DNA of 48,690 nucleotides from Alphaproteobacteria bacterium (lineage in GTDB: Bacteria; Pseudomonadota; Alphaproteobacteria; UBA828). Made by a program: the position numbers and the translations under genes. Positions within the stretch are counted from its first letter, which is position 1. Every line of letters begins with the position of its first letter. Shown here piece after piece: positions 40,091 to 47,102 of this stretch. The stretch lies in the NCBI GenBank assembly GCA_022823305.1, contig JAJDXK010000089.1:1-48690 (forward strand), written 5' to 3'. The notes beneath the pieces were generated by a model. The model did not search any database. It worked only from the letters and a program-made list of their open reading frames with translations, and was not told the DNA's origin.

Positions 40091-41281
40091 GTGGGCGCCG
40101 TCAAGCTGAACAGGAGAACCATAGACCGCCTGACCGTCGAGCGCGGCAACCGGGTGTTCTGGGACAGCGAGCAGCCGGGATTCGGCATACGGGTGCACTC
40201 CACCGGCCACAAGGTCTATGTCGCGCAGGCCCGTGTCCCGGGGGGTCTGCCCAAGCGCGGCGTCATTGGCCGGGATGCCGAGATAAGCACCAGGGACGCG
40301 CGGCGCAAGGCGGCGGAGATGATCGACCGGATCCGGCGCGGCCTGGACCCGGCGCCGCCGCAGGCGCCGCCGGAGCCGACGGTGGCGGACCTGGCCGGGC
40401 GCTACATGACGGCGCATGTCGAGGTCAACTGCCGGCCGGGGACGGTGGAGCAATACCGGTCCCTGCTCGATCTGCACATCCTGCCGGAGCTGGGCGGGCT
40501 CAAACTCTCCGAGGTCAACCGCTCGCACGCCTCGGCGCTGCACTACGGGCTGCGGGCCAAGCCGAACCGGGCCAACCACGCCGTGGGCCTGTTGTCGAGG
40601 ATGTTCAATCTGGCGATCGCCTGGGGCATGACCCCGGCGCGGCCCAACCCCTGCCGGTCGGTGAAGCGCTACAAGCAGCGCGACTGCGAGCGGTTCCTGA
40701 GCGATGAGGAGTATGCGCGCCTCGGGCGGGTGCTGTCCGAGGCGGGGTCGGAAGGCGGCTTGATGGCTTCGGCGGCCGTGGCGGTCCGGCTGCTGCTGCT
40801 CACCGGATGCCGCAGGAACGAGATTCTGCGGCTACGGTGGGACGACATTGACCGCGCGGCGGGCGAGCTGCGCATCCGCGAGTCCAAGACCGGCCCGCGC
40901 CGGGTGCCCCTGACGGCGCCGGTGGAGCGGGTGCTGGCGGACATACCGCGCATCGAGGGCAATCCCTGGGTGATCGCGGGTCCGAGGCGCAGCGAGCCTC
41001 TCAAGAGCATCAACTCCTACTGGTACCGGCTGCGCGAGCGCGCGGGACTGGACGACCTGCGGCTTCACGACTGCCGCCACAGTTATGCCTCGCAGGCGCT
41101 GGCGACCGGAGAAGGGCTGCCGACCATCGCGCGGCTGCTCGGGCACAAGACGGTGATGACGACCTACCGCTACGCGCATCTCGCGGAGGACAGCGAGAAG
41201 GCATCGGTGGCCAGGGTCGGGGACAGCATCGGCAGCGATCTCGTGTCCGCCGGCCCCGGCGGCGACGGGCTGGCGGCGTAG
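40091..41281 (+). CDS. Tyrosine-type site-specific recombinase (integrase 1)
   Basis: 396 residues from GTG. There is an N-terminal arm-binding region (1-80, with FWDSEQPGFGIRVHSTG), a SAM-like core-binding domain (about 95-190), then the catalytic domain. Catalytic residues are Arg in TGCRRNEILRLRW, Lys in ESKTGPRRVPL, His and Arg in HDCRHSYASQ, His in LLGHK, and Tyr in TYRYAHL. It would integrate and excise the conjugative element whose transfer genes follow. The second integrase starts 24 bases downstream. The two are clearly homologous but far from identical, so this is an old pair, not a fresh duplication. Confidence 0.95.
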   Translation: MGAVKLNRRTIDRLTVERGNRVFWDSEQPGFGIRVHSTGHKVYVAQARVPGGLPKRGVIGRDAEISTRDARRKAAEMIDRIRRGLDPAPPQAPPEPTVADLAGRYMTAHVEVNCRPGTVEQYRSLLDLHILPELGGLKLSEVNRSHASALHYGLRAKPNRANHAVGLLSRMFNLAIAWGMTPARPNPCRSVKRYKQRDCERFLSDEEYARLGRVLSEAGSEGGLMASAAVAVRLLLLTGCRRNEILRLRWDDIDRAAGELRIRESKTGPRRVPLTAPVERVLADIPRIEGNPWVIAGPRRSEPLKSINSYWYRLRERAGLDDLRLHDCRHSYASQALATGEGLPTIARLLGHKTVMTTYRYAHLAEDSEKASVARVGDSIGSDLVSAGPGGDGLAA

Positions 41282-41304
41282 GACGGAAGGCGGGGAGACG
41301 GGCG

Positions 41305-42504
41305 ATGGCGAAGCTCAGGCGGACGACGATCTCGCGCAGCACGGTCGGGCGGCTGAAGGCGGACAGTGACACGGTGTTCTGGGACAGCGAGTTGCAGGGC
41401 TTCGGGGTGCGCGTCTATGCGAGCGGGCGCAAGGTCTACATCGTGCAGACACGCGCGGGCGGGCCGCATCCCGTTCGCGTGACCATAGGGCGGGTCGGGG
41501 TCATCACGCCGGAGGAAGCGCGCCGCCGGGCGGCGCAGATCATCTCCCGGATCAAGGCCGGCGAAGAGCCCGTCCCCGAGCCGGAGGCGGTGACGCTGGC
41601 GAAGGGGCCGACGGTGGGCGAGCTGGTGGAGACCTATATCAAGGAGGTGGTCGAGGTGCGGCTGAAGCCGAAATCGGCAAAGACCTACCGCAGCTCGATC
41701 GACAACCACATCCTGCCGGCGTTCGGGCGGAAGCCGGCGCTGTCGATCGATCATGCGGCGGTGTCGGCGTTCCATCATTCGATGCGCAGGACGCCGAGGA
41801 TGGCCAACCAGGCGGTCGAGGTGCTGTTCCGGATCTACCGCGCCGCCGAGGAGCGCGAGACCATCCCGGAGGGCAGCAATCCCTGCCGGCAGATCGCGAT
41901 GAACCGGCCGCGCCGCCACGAGCGCTTCCTGACCGACGAGGAGTTCCAGCGTCTCGGATGGGCGCTGGACGAGGCGGAGGAGAAGGGCGGCGCCCGGATG
42001 TACGCCGCGATGGCGGTCCGGCTGCTGCTTCTGACCGGCTGCCGCAAGAACGAGATCGTCTACCTGCACTGGGACCATGTCGACCTGGAGGCCGGCGAGA
42101 TGCGGCTCCCGGACACGAAGACCGGTCCCCGGACGGTGCAGCTGTCGCCGGCGACCGTCGCGCTGCTGGAGCGCATCCCGCGTGTGGACGGCAACCCCCA
42201 TGTCATCGCGGGCGCGCGGGGTGCGAAGGCCATGTCGAATCTGCAGCAGCATTGGGCGGTGATCCGCAAGGGCGCCGGGCTGGAGGACATGCGCCTGCAC
42301 GACTGCCGCCATAGCTTCGCGTCCCGGGCGCTGGCGCTCGGCGAGAGCCTGCCGATGATCGGCAGGATGCTCGGCCACAGCGAGGTGAAGACGACCGCGC
42401 GCTACGCGCATCTCGCCCGGGATTCGGTGCATGAGGCCGGAGAGCGGGTGGCCGCGAAGATCGAAGGGCTCCTGGGACGGGATTGTCCGCCGCTCGGCGC
42501 CTGA
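41305..42504 (+). CDS. Tyrosine-type site-specific recombinase (integrase 2)
   Basis: 399 residues with the same layout as integrase 1: an FWDSELQGFGVRVYASGRKVY arm-binding region in the first 80 residues, core-binding domain, then catalytic Arg in TGCRKNEIVYL, Lys in DTKTGPRTV, HDCRHSFASRAL, MLGHSEVKTT and Tyr in ARYAHL. All catalytic residues are present, so both tandem recombinases look active. A pair may be needed together, as in some elements with recombinase tandems, or one may act on a different site. No integrase-associated third member is seen. Confidence 0.95.
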   Translation: MAKLRRTTISRSTVGRLKADSDTVFWDSELQGFGVRVYASGRKVYIVQTRAGGPHPVRVTIGRVGVITPEEARRRAAQIISRIKAGEEPVPEPEAVTLAKGPTVGELVETYIKEVVEVRLKPKSAKTYRSSIDNHILPAFGRKPALSIDHAAVSAFHHSMRRTPRMANQAVEVLFRIYRAAEERETIPEGSNPCRQIAMNRPRRHERFLTDEEFQRLGWALDEAEEKGGARMYAAMAVRLLLLTGCRKNEIVYLHWDHVDLEAGEMRLPDTKTGPRTVQLSPATVALLERIPRVDGNPHVIAGARGAKAMSNLQQHWAVIRKGAGLEDMRLHDCRHSFASRALALGESLPMIGRMLGHSEVKTTARYAHLARDSVHEAGERVAAKIEGLLGRDCPPLGA

Positions 42505-42880
42505 CGCCGCAAGAGCGGCTCCTCCCGAACACCGCTGCGCCGAACGGCTGCCTCTTGCGGTGAGCCGGCCGGCCGCGTCTTCCACATATCCGGCGGGCTC
42601 GGCGCGAGACCGGCCCGGCTCCGGGCCGACTGCCGGCCTCGGATGAGGGTTGTGGAGGATTCCCTCTCGCCCTGATCCGCGCCGGCTCCCGGCGGCCGCG
42701 AGCCTGTCCGGCAGCCCCTCGGGGATCTCCATTCCTGAAAGTCATAGGCGTCCGGCGCCGAATCCGGTCCGGCGGCCCGTTCCTTCATCCGAAAACCAAC
42801 GTGTGACGGCGGCGGAGTCGACCGTTTTCGGTCCGTCCGGGCGGGCCGTCCGGCCGGAGCCCGCGAGTCCGATCATCGCC
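42505..42880. other. Non-coding gap between integrases and transfer operon
   Basis: About 375 bases without a convincing gene; open frames on either strand here have no recognisable protein pattern. The 3' side leads into the tandem repeats and dyad described separately. The absence of a relaxase or origin-like nick motif means oriT is probably not here. Confidence 0.4.
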
Positions 42881-42910
42881 GTGCGTCCCCGTGCGCCCCC
42901 GTGCGCCCTC
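42881..42910. repeat. Three tandem 10-bp repeats upstream of the transfer operon
   Basis: GTGCGTCCCC, GTGCGCCCCC and GTGCGCCCTC follow one another without gaps at 42881, 42891 and 42901. A unit of 10 bp matches about one helical turn, so a protein could bind the same DNA face three times. They lie six bases before the dyad at 42917. Confidence 0.6.
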
Positions 42911-42916
42911 AAGGGT

Positions 42917-42942
42917 GGTCGTTTGCGAATCGCAATTCGACC
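42917..42942. promoter_or_regulatory. Nested dyad, candidate operator of the transfer operon
   Basis: An inner perfect palindrome TTGCGA-A-TCGCAA (42923-42935) is enclosed by GGTCG (42917-42921) and CGACC (42938-42942). It is 84 bases before the excisionase-like gene, the first gene of the operon. The architecture is that of a repressor or activator site; no regulator gene other than the small helix-turn-helix protein is in view. Confidence 0.55.
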
Positions 42943-43026
42943 ATGCACGGCGGCCGCCTTCCGCGCTTCGATAGCCGCGCATGCGTCCGGAGCGGTCCGG
43001 GCGCCGTCGAAGCCAGGGAGTCGGAA

Positions 43027-43251
43027 ATGACGGAGGAAGTCCACTATCTGAACACGGTCCAGGCGGGGCGCCTGCTCGGCCTGGCGCCCAAGACGCTGGC
43101 CCGCTACCGGTGCGCGGGGACGGGGCCGGTGTTCTGCCGGTTCGGCAACCGGGTGCGCTATCGGCGGGAAGACCTGGAAGCCTGGGCGGAGACGCGCCGG
43201 CGCGCGTCGACCTTCGACGACGGCACCGTGCTTCCGGGAGCCACCCCGTGA
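43027..43251 (+). CDS. Excisionase/AlpA-like helix-turn-helix protein
   Basis: 74 residues of the MerR-like winged helix type used by excisionases: HYLNTVQAGRLLGLAPKTLARYR is the helix-turn-helix, and RVRYRREDLEAWAETRR is the wing and closing helix. The ATG at 43027 follows GGGAGTCGGAA. It overlaps the pilin gene start (GTGA), so it is expressed with the transfer operon. It could direct excision with the upstream recombinases, or regulate the operon through the dyad at 42917; both are inferences. Confidence 0.85.
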   Translation: MTEEVHYLNTVQAGRLLGLAPKTLARYRCAGTGPVFCRFGNRVRYRREDLEAWAETRRRASTFDDGTVLPGATP

Positions 43252-43571
43252 GCGCCGGGGCACGGACAGCGCCGGGCGCCACGCTGCGGACGGTTGCCGC
43301 GGCGGGCCTCGCCGTTGCGGCAGTGATGGCCGCTCCGGAGGCGGCCTTCGCGACCACCGACACCACCTTCGGTTCGCCGCTGGACACGGTGGAGGGGATC
43401 GTCGGGGGCACCGGCGGCCAGCTCGCCGCGGCGCTCGCCGTGGGCGCCGCCCTGGTCGGCTCGGTGCTGCGCTTCAACGCGATGCAGCTCATGGGCGCGG
43501 TCGGCGTCGGCATCGCCGCCGGCGCCGGCACCGGGATCGTCACCGGCCTGGTCGGCACGGCGATCGTCTGA
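43248..43571 (+). CDS. Conjugative pilin precursor (TraA/TrbC/VirB2 type)
   Basis: 107 residues from GTG. A long signal peptide ends near AAPEAAFA at about residue 36, leaving a mature pilin of ~70 residues with two hydrophobic segments (GGQLAAALAVGAALVGSVL and MQLMGAVGVGIAAGAGTG with the following residues). Position directly before traL and the two-helix layout identify it as the F-type pilus subunit, although pilins are too divergent to assign by sequence alone. It overlaps traL by one base. Confidence 0.82.
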   Translation: MSAGARTAPGATLRTVAAAGLAVAAVMAAPEAAFATTDTTFGSPLDTVEGIVGGTGGQLAAALAVGAALVGSVLRFNAMQLMGAVGVGIAAGAGTGIVTGLVGTAIV

Positions 43572-43864
43572 TGAGCGAGACCGCCCGCCACTCCATCCCC
43601 CGCCGGCTCGACGACCCGGAGCGCTGGCTGTTCTGGACCGTCGACGAGGCGGCCGCGCTGATGGGGCCGGCCCTGCTCGGCCTCGCGGCCAACCAGTTCG
43701 TGCCGGGACTGGTCGCCGGCGTCGGCGGCTGGCTTCTGCTGCGCCGGGTCAAGCGCGGCGGCGGCGCCAACATCGCGCGCTACGCCCTCTACTGGTTCCT
43801 GCCCGACTTCGTGCTGCGCCTGAAGGCGACGCCGCCGAGCCATCTGCGCCGGTATGTCGGCTGA
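43571..43864 (+). CDS. traL: Type IV conjugative transfer protein TraL
   Basis: 97 residues, small inner-membrane component of F-type conjugation systems. IPRRLDDPERWLFWTVDEA is the characteristic N-terminal region. One or two hydrophobic stretches follow (MGPALLGLAANQFVPGLVAG and the next few residues), and a C-terminal RYALYWFLPD typical of TraL. It overlaps both neighbours by one base, so the pilin, traL and traE are translated as a unit. Confidence 0.9.
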   Translation: MSETARHSIPRRLDDPERWLFWTVDEAAALMGPALLGLAANQFVPGLVAGVGGWLLLRRVKRGGGANIARYALYWFLPDFVLRLKATPPSHLRRYVG

Positions 43865-44436
43865 TGCGGCGCGGCGACATGGATACCGCCTTGCGCCGGG
43901 TGCGGGACATCCGGCTCGCGCTGGCGGGCCTGCTGGTCCTCTCGATGACCGCCAACCTGGCGCTCACCATGAGCTTCGCCGGGCGCGAGACGGTGACCGT
44001 GCTGGTGCCGGCGGTCTCGGGGCCGTCCTGGGAGGTCGGCGGCGCCGGTGCCGGCGCTGGCCTGGCCGGCGCGCGGTATCTCGAAGACATGGCGCGCACC
44101 GTGGCGGTAACGCTGCTCACGCTGACGCCGGAGAACGCAGCCCATGTCCGCCATGCGGCGGCGCGGCTGTCCCATGCCTCGGCGCGGGGCGCGATCGGCG
44201 CCTGGGTCGAGGCAGAGGCCGCGCGCATGGCCGGGCGCGACCTGGCGAGCGCCTTCTACCCCACGGAGATCGAGGCCGATCCGGCGCGGCTCACGGTCGA
44301 GATCGCGGGCGAGCTCGTGACCTGGATCGGGCGCGAGGAGGCTTCGCGCGAGAACCGGCGCTACCGGCTCGTCTTCCGCGTCGATGCCGGGCGGATCGGG
44401 CTCCTGCGCTTCGAACAACTGGAGAGTGGACAATGA
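43864..44436 (+). CDS. traE: Type IV conjugative transfer protein TraE
   Basis: 190 residues (a start at Met6 is possible). The N-terminal membrane segment is at about residues 17-38 (IRLALAGLLVLSMTANLALT), followed by a VirB8-like periplasmic domain with YLEDMARTVAVTLLTLTPENA and a C-terminal RYRLVFRVDAGRIGLLRFE. TraE is the VirB8-like inner-membrane scaffold of the F-type system. It overlaps traK by four bases. Confidence 0.9.
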   Translation: MRRGDMDTALRRVRDIRLALAGLLVLSMTANLALTMSFAGRETVTVLVPAVSGPSWEVGGAGAGAGLAGARYLEDMARTVAVTLLTLTPENAAHVRHAAARLSHASARGAIGAWVEAEAARMAGRDLASAFYPTEIEADPARLTVEIAGELVTWIGREEASRENRRYRLVFRVDAGRIGLLRFEQLESGQ

Positions 44437-45200
44437 CGATTATCGGCTCGCGCCCGCGCGTGGCGCTCCTTGCCCTGCACATGCTTGTCGTGGGCGCCTT
44501 CGCGGCGCCGGTTCCCGCGCTGGCGATGCAGATCCTCGACGCGGCCGACCATGCCGAGCTCGCGGCGGAGATTTCCGACACGGAGGTCAGCCGCATCGCG
44601 CTCGCGGGCGACCGTATCGCGAAGGTGGTGCGGTCGCCGGACGGCTTCGCGGTCGAGCATGACGCCGCCTCGGGCGACCTCTATCTCAGGCCGGTTGCGG
44701 CGGAGGCTGCGGAGCACAATCCCGTCACGCTGTTCGTCGGCACCGAGCGGGGTTTCACCTACCGGCTCACGCTCACCCCTTCGGACCGCGACTCGGCCCA
44801 GATCCTGATCCGCAACGCGGCCGCGGTTCCTGCAACGGCGTCCACCCCAGCCTCGGGCAGCGATCCCCACGTCGCGGCGCTGGTACGTCTGGTGCGCGCC
44901 GTCGCCCGCCGCGATCTGCTGCCGGGCTACGCCGTCCATGCGGGCGGGGAAGCGTTACAGGCCGGCCTCACGCTCATCGAGACCTGGCGGGGCCCGCGCC
45001 TTGCGGCGCTCGTCTTCGAGGCCGCGCGTCCGGCATCGAAGGATGCGGGCGGTGCCGCGGGCCTCGCCGGGACCATCGGGAGCCTGCCGGGCGTCGGTCC
45101 CGTTGCCGCGCTCTGGCTGGCGCCGCCGGCTACCGGCCCCTCGGGCGGGCGGCTCGGCGTGGCGGTGGTGGAGACCGCCGGCGCGGGAGGTCCGCAATGA
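44433..45200 (+). CDS. traK: Type IV conjugative transfer protein TraK
   Basis: 255 residues, VirB9-like periplasmic protein of the outer-membrane core. A signal peptide covers residues 1 to about 32, ending near AAPVPALA. The mature part has a beta-rich region (EVSRIALAGDRIAKVV, a YLRPVA-type strand, VTLFVGTERGFTYRLTL) as expected for TraK. It is a little longer at the C-terminus than F TraK. It overlaps traB by four bases. It should form the core complex with TraV and TraB. Confidence 0.88.
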   Translation: MTIIGSRPRVALLALHMLVVGAFAAPVPALAMQILDAADHAELAAEISDTEVSRIALAGDRIAKVVRSPDGFAVEHDAASGDLYLRPVAAEAAEHNPVTLFVGTERGFTYRLTLTPSDRDSAQILIRNAAAVPATASTPASGSDPHVAALVRLVRAVARRDLLPGYAVHAGGEALQAGLTLIETWRGPRLAALVFEAARPASKDAGGAAGLAGTIGSLPGVGPVAALWLAPPATGPSGGRLGVAVVETAGAGGPQ

Positions 45201-46468
45201 ACGCCCGCGCCGACAGGCGCCCCGCCGGCGATGCGAACGACGCCGATGCGGTCCGGCGGCGCCAGCTGCTGCTGTTCTCGGTCATCGCGGCGGTGGTGCT
45301 GGTCGCGGTCGCGGCCTGGCTCGGCATGGGCGGGAGCAAGACCGACGCGCCGCAGGGCGGCATCGACGCCGGGATCGTGGAACCGGACGCCGCCGAATTG
45401 GTCTGGACGCGGCGCTCGGAGGCGCGGCTCAACAAGGTCGAGGGCGCGCTGAAGCGGATGGAGCAGGAAGCGAACCGGCTGCGCACCGAGAACGAAGGGC
45501 TCCAGACCAAGCTGGAGGGCCAGACGGCGAATGCGATCCGGACCATCGACGCGCAGAAGGCGAGGATCGACGAGCTGGAGCGGCAGCTTCAGCCGGCAGG
45601 GCCGGGCGGCGCGTCCGGGGACGATCCGTGGTTCCGGGGCCAGGCGCCGGTAACGCCGGGCGGCGATGGGCAGCAGCCGGCCGCGCCGGCGCGCTCGCGC
45701 ATGATCGAGACCTTCGAGCTGGACGGCGTGCCGCAATCCTCCGTATCGGACGCTCGTTCGGGCCCGGAACTGGTCGCCGACGTCGTAGCGAAACCCGTGT
45801 CGGTATGGCTGCCTGCGGGTGCCCATGCCGAGGCCGTCGTGCTGGCCGGCGTCGACGCCTCGGCCGGGGTGTCTTCCCAGGGCGATCCCCGCCCGGTGCT
45901 GCTGCGCATAACCGGCCCCGCCTGGACGGCGGCCGAGGACGGGACGGCCCTGCAGGTGGATGTCGACGGCTGCACCGTGACCGGTGCGGCCCATGGCGAT
46001 CTCTCTTCCGAGAAGGTCTATGTGCGCTTCCGCACCATGACCTGCGCCGGGCCGGAGGCCGGCACGGTGATCGAGACCGACGTCGCCGGGTTCGTCGCGG
46101 GCTCCGGCAAGACCGGGGTGCGCGGCCCCGTGGTGAGCCGCGAGGGCGCGCTGGTCGAGAAGGCGTTCCTCGCCGGGCTTGTCTCAGGCGTCGGACAGGG
46201 CGTCTCCCAGGCGTTCCAGCCTCAGGCCGTGGCGACCGGCAGCGGCGCCGCCGTCGCCAACACCGGGATCGGCGATATCGGCCGGGCCGGTCTCGGCGCC
46301 GGGGCGTCGAGCGCCGGGCAGAAGGTGGCCGACTACATGATCCGCCGCGCCGAGCAGTACCAGCCGGTGATCCAGCTCCAGGCCGGGACGAAGGTGACGC
46401 TGGTGTTCCTCGAGGGCGCCCGCATCGACGGCCGCGGCCCCGTCCTCACCGCGCAGAAGGGAGAATGA
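45197..46468 (+). CDS. traB: Type IV conjugative transfer protein TraB (VirB10-like)
   Basis: 423 residues. A membrane segment lies at about residues 23-43 (LLLFSVIAAVVLVAVAAW). A predicted coiled coil is at 75-133 (KVEGALKRMEQEANRLRTEN and on), then a Pro/Gly-rich linker and a C-terminal TrbI/VirB10 beta-barrel domain with VWLPAGAHAEAVVLAGVDAS and a closing GTKVTLVFLEGARI. TraB spans both membranes and couples energy to the channel. The next gene, traV, follows after one base. All parts expected of a working protein are present. Confidence 0.93.
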   Translation: MNARADRRPAGDANDADAVRRRQLLLFSVIAAVVLVAVAAWLGMGGSKTDAPQGGIDAGIVEPDAAELVWTRRSEARLNKVEGALKRMEQEANRLRTENEGLQTKLEGQTANAIRTIDAQKARIDELERQLQPAGPGGASGDDPWFRGQAPVTPGGDGQQPAAPARSRMIETFELDGVPQSSVSDARSGPELVADVVAKPVSVWLPAGAHAEAVVLAGVDASAGVSSQGDPRPVLLRITGPAWTAAEDGTALQVDVDGCTVTGAAHGDLSSEKVYVRFRTMTCAGPEAGTVIETDVAGFVAGSGKTGVRGPVVSREGALVEKAFLAGLVSGVGQGVSQAFQPQAVATGSGAAVANTGIGDIGRAGLGAGASSAGQKVADYMIRRAEQYQPVIQLQAGTKVTLVFLEGARIDGRGPVLTAQKGE

Positions 46469-46469
46469 C

Positions 46470-47102
46470 ATGACACCTGCCACGAAACACCCGCGCCGCA
46501 TGGCGCTTCCGACTGTTGCGATTGCGGCGCTTCTTCTCGCCGGCTGTTCGTCGGGCAATGTGGGCGAGAGCTGGCAGTGCCCGCTGGCCGAGACCGGGAC
46601 CTGCGACAGCGTCGCCGCCGCCGATCCGGCGGTGCCGGAAATGAGCGAGCCCCGAAGCGCGGTTCTCACGGAGCCGCTCTGGCGAGTGCGAAATACCCGG
46701 CCCCCGAGCCCCGCGGTCGAGGCGCCCTGCGACGCCGCCTGCGATGGCGGGTTCGATCCCTTCGCCTGGCTCGCGCGGTTGTTCGGTTACGGCACCGCCG
46801 ATCGGGAGAAGGCCGCGACCGGCCCGGTCCGGCTCCTGCCGCCCGAAGCTCCGACCTCCGCCACCCTACCGGCCGAACCGGGCGCCGGGGAACCCGCCCC
46901 GGCCCCTCTCCCCGCCGAACCGGAGGCGCCTGAATTGCTCGCGGGCGGCGAAACCTCCCCCGGCGACCATGACGATCTCCGCACGGACGAGGTGGTTGCG
47001 CGCATCTGGATCGCGCCATTCGTCGACGCCGACGGGGTCTATCGCGAGGCGTCCTGGGTCCGCGCGGTGCTGGAGCCGGCCGGCTGGAGGCTCGGGCGGT
47101 GA
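46470..47102 (+). CDS. traV: Type IV conjugative transfer lipoprotein TraV
   Basis: 210 residues. The lipobox LLAGC places the acylated Cys at residue 26, so the mature protein is an outer-membrane lipoprotein. Further Cys residues (WQCP, GTCD and CDAAC) follow, as in TraV. A long Pro/Ala/Glu-rich linker (about 125-165) precedes a conserved end with ARIWIAPFVDADGVY. TraV is VirB7-like and ties TraK to the outer membrane. The stop overlaps the traC start (GTGA). Confidence 0.88.
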   Translation: MTPATKHPRRMALPTVAIAALLLAGCSSGNVGESWQCPLAETGTCDSVAAADPAVPEMSEPRSAVLTEPLWRVRNTRPPSPAVEAPCDAACDGGFDPFAWLARLFGYGTADREKAATGPVRLLPPEAPTSATLPAEPGAGEPAPAPLPAEPEAPELLAGGETSPGDHDDLRTDEVVARIWIAPFVDADGVYREASWVRAVLEPAGWRLGR

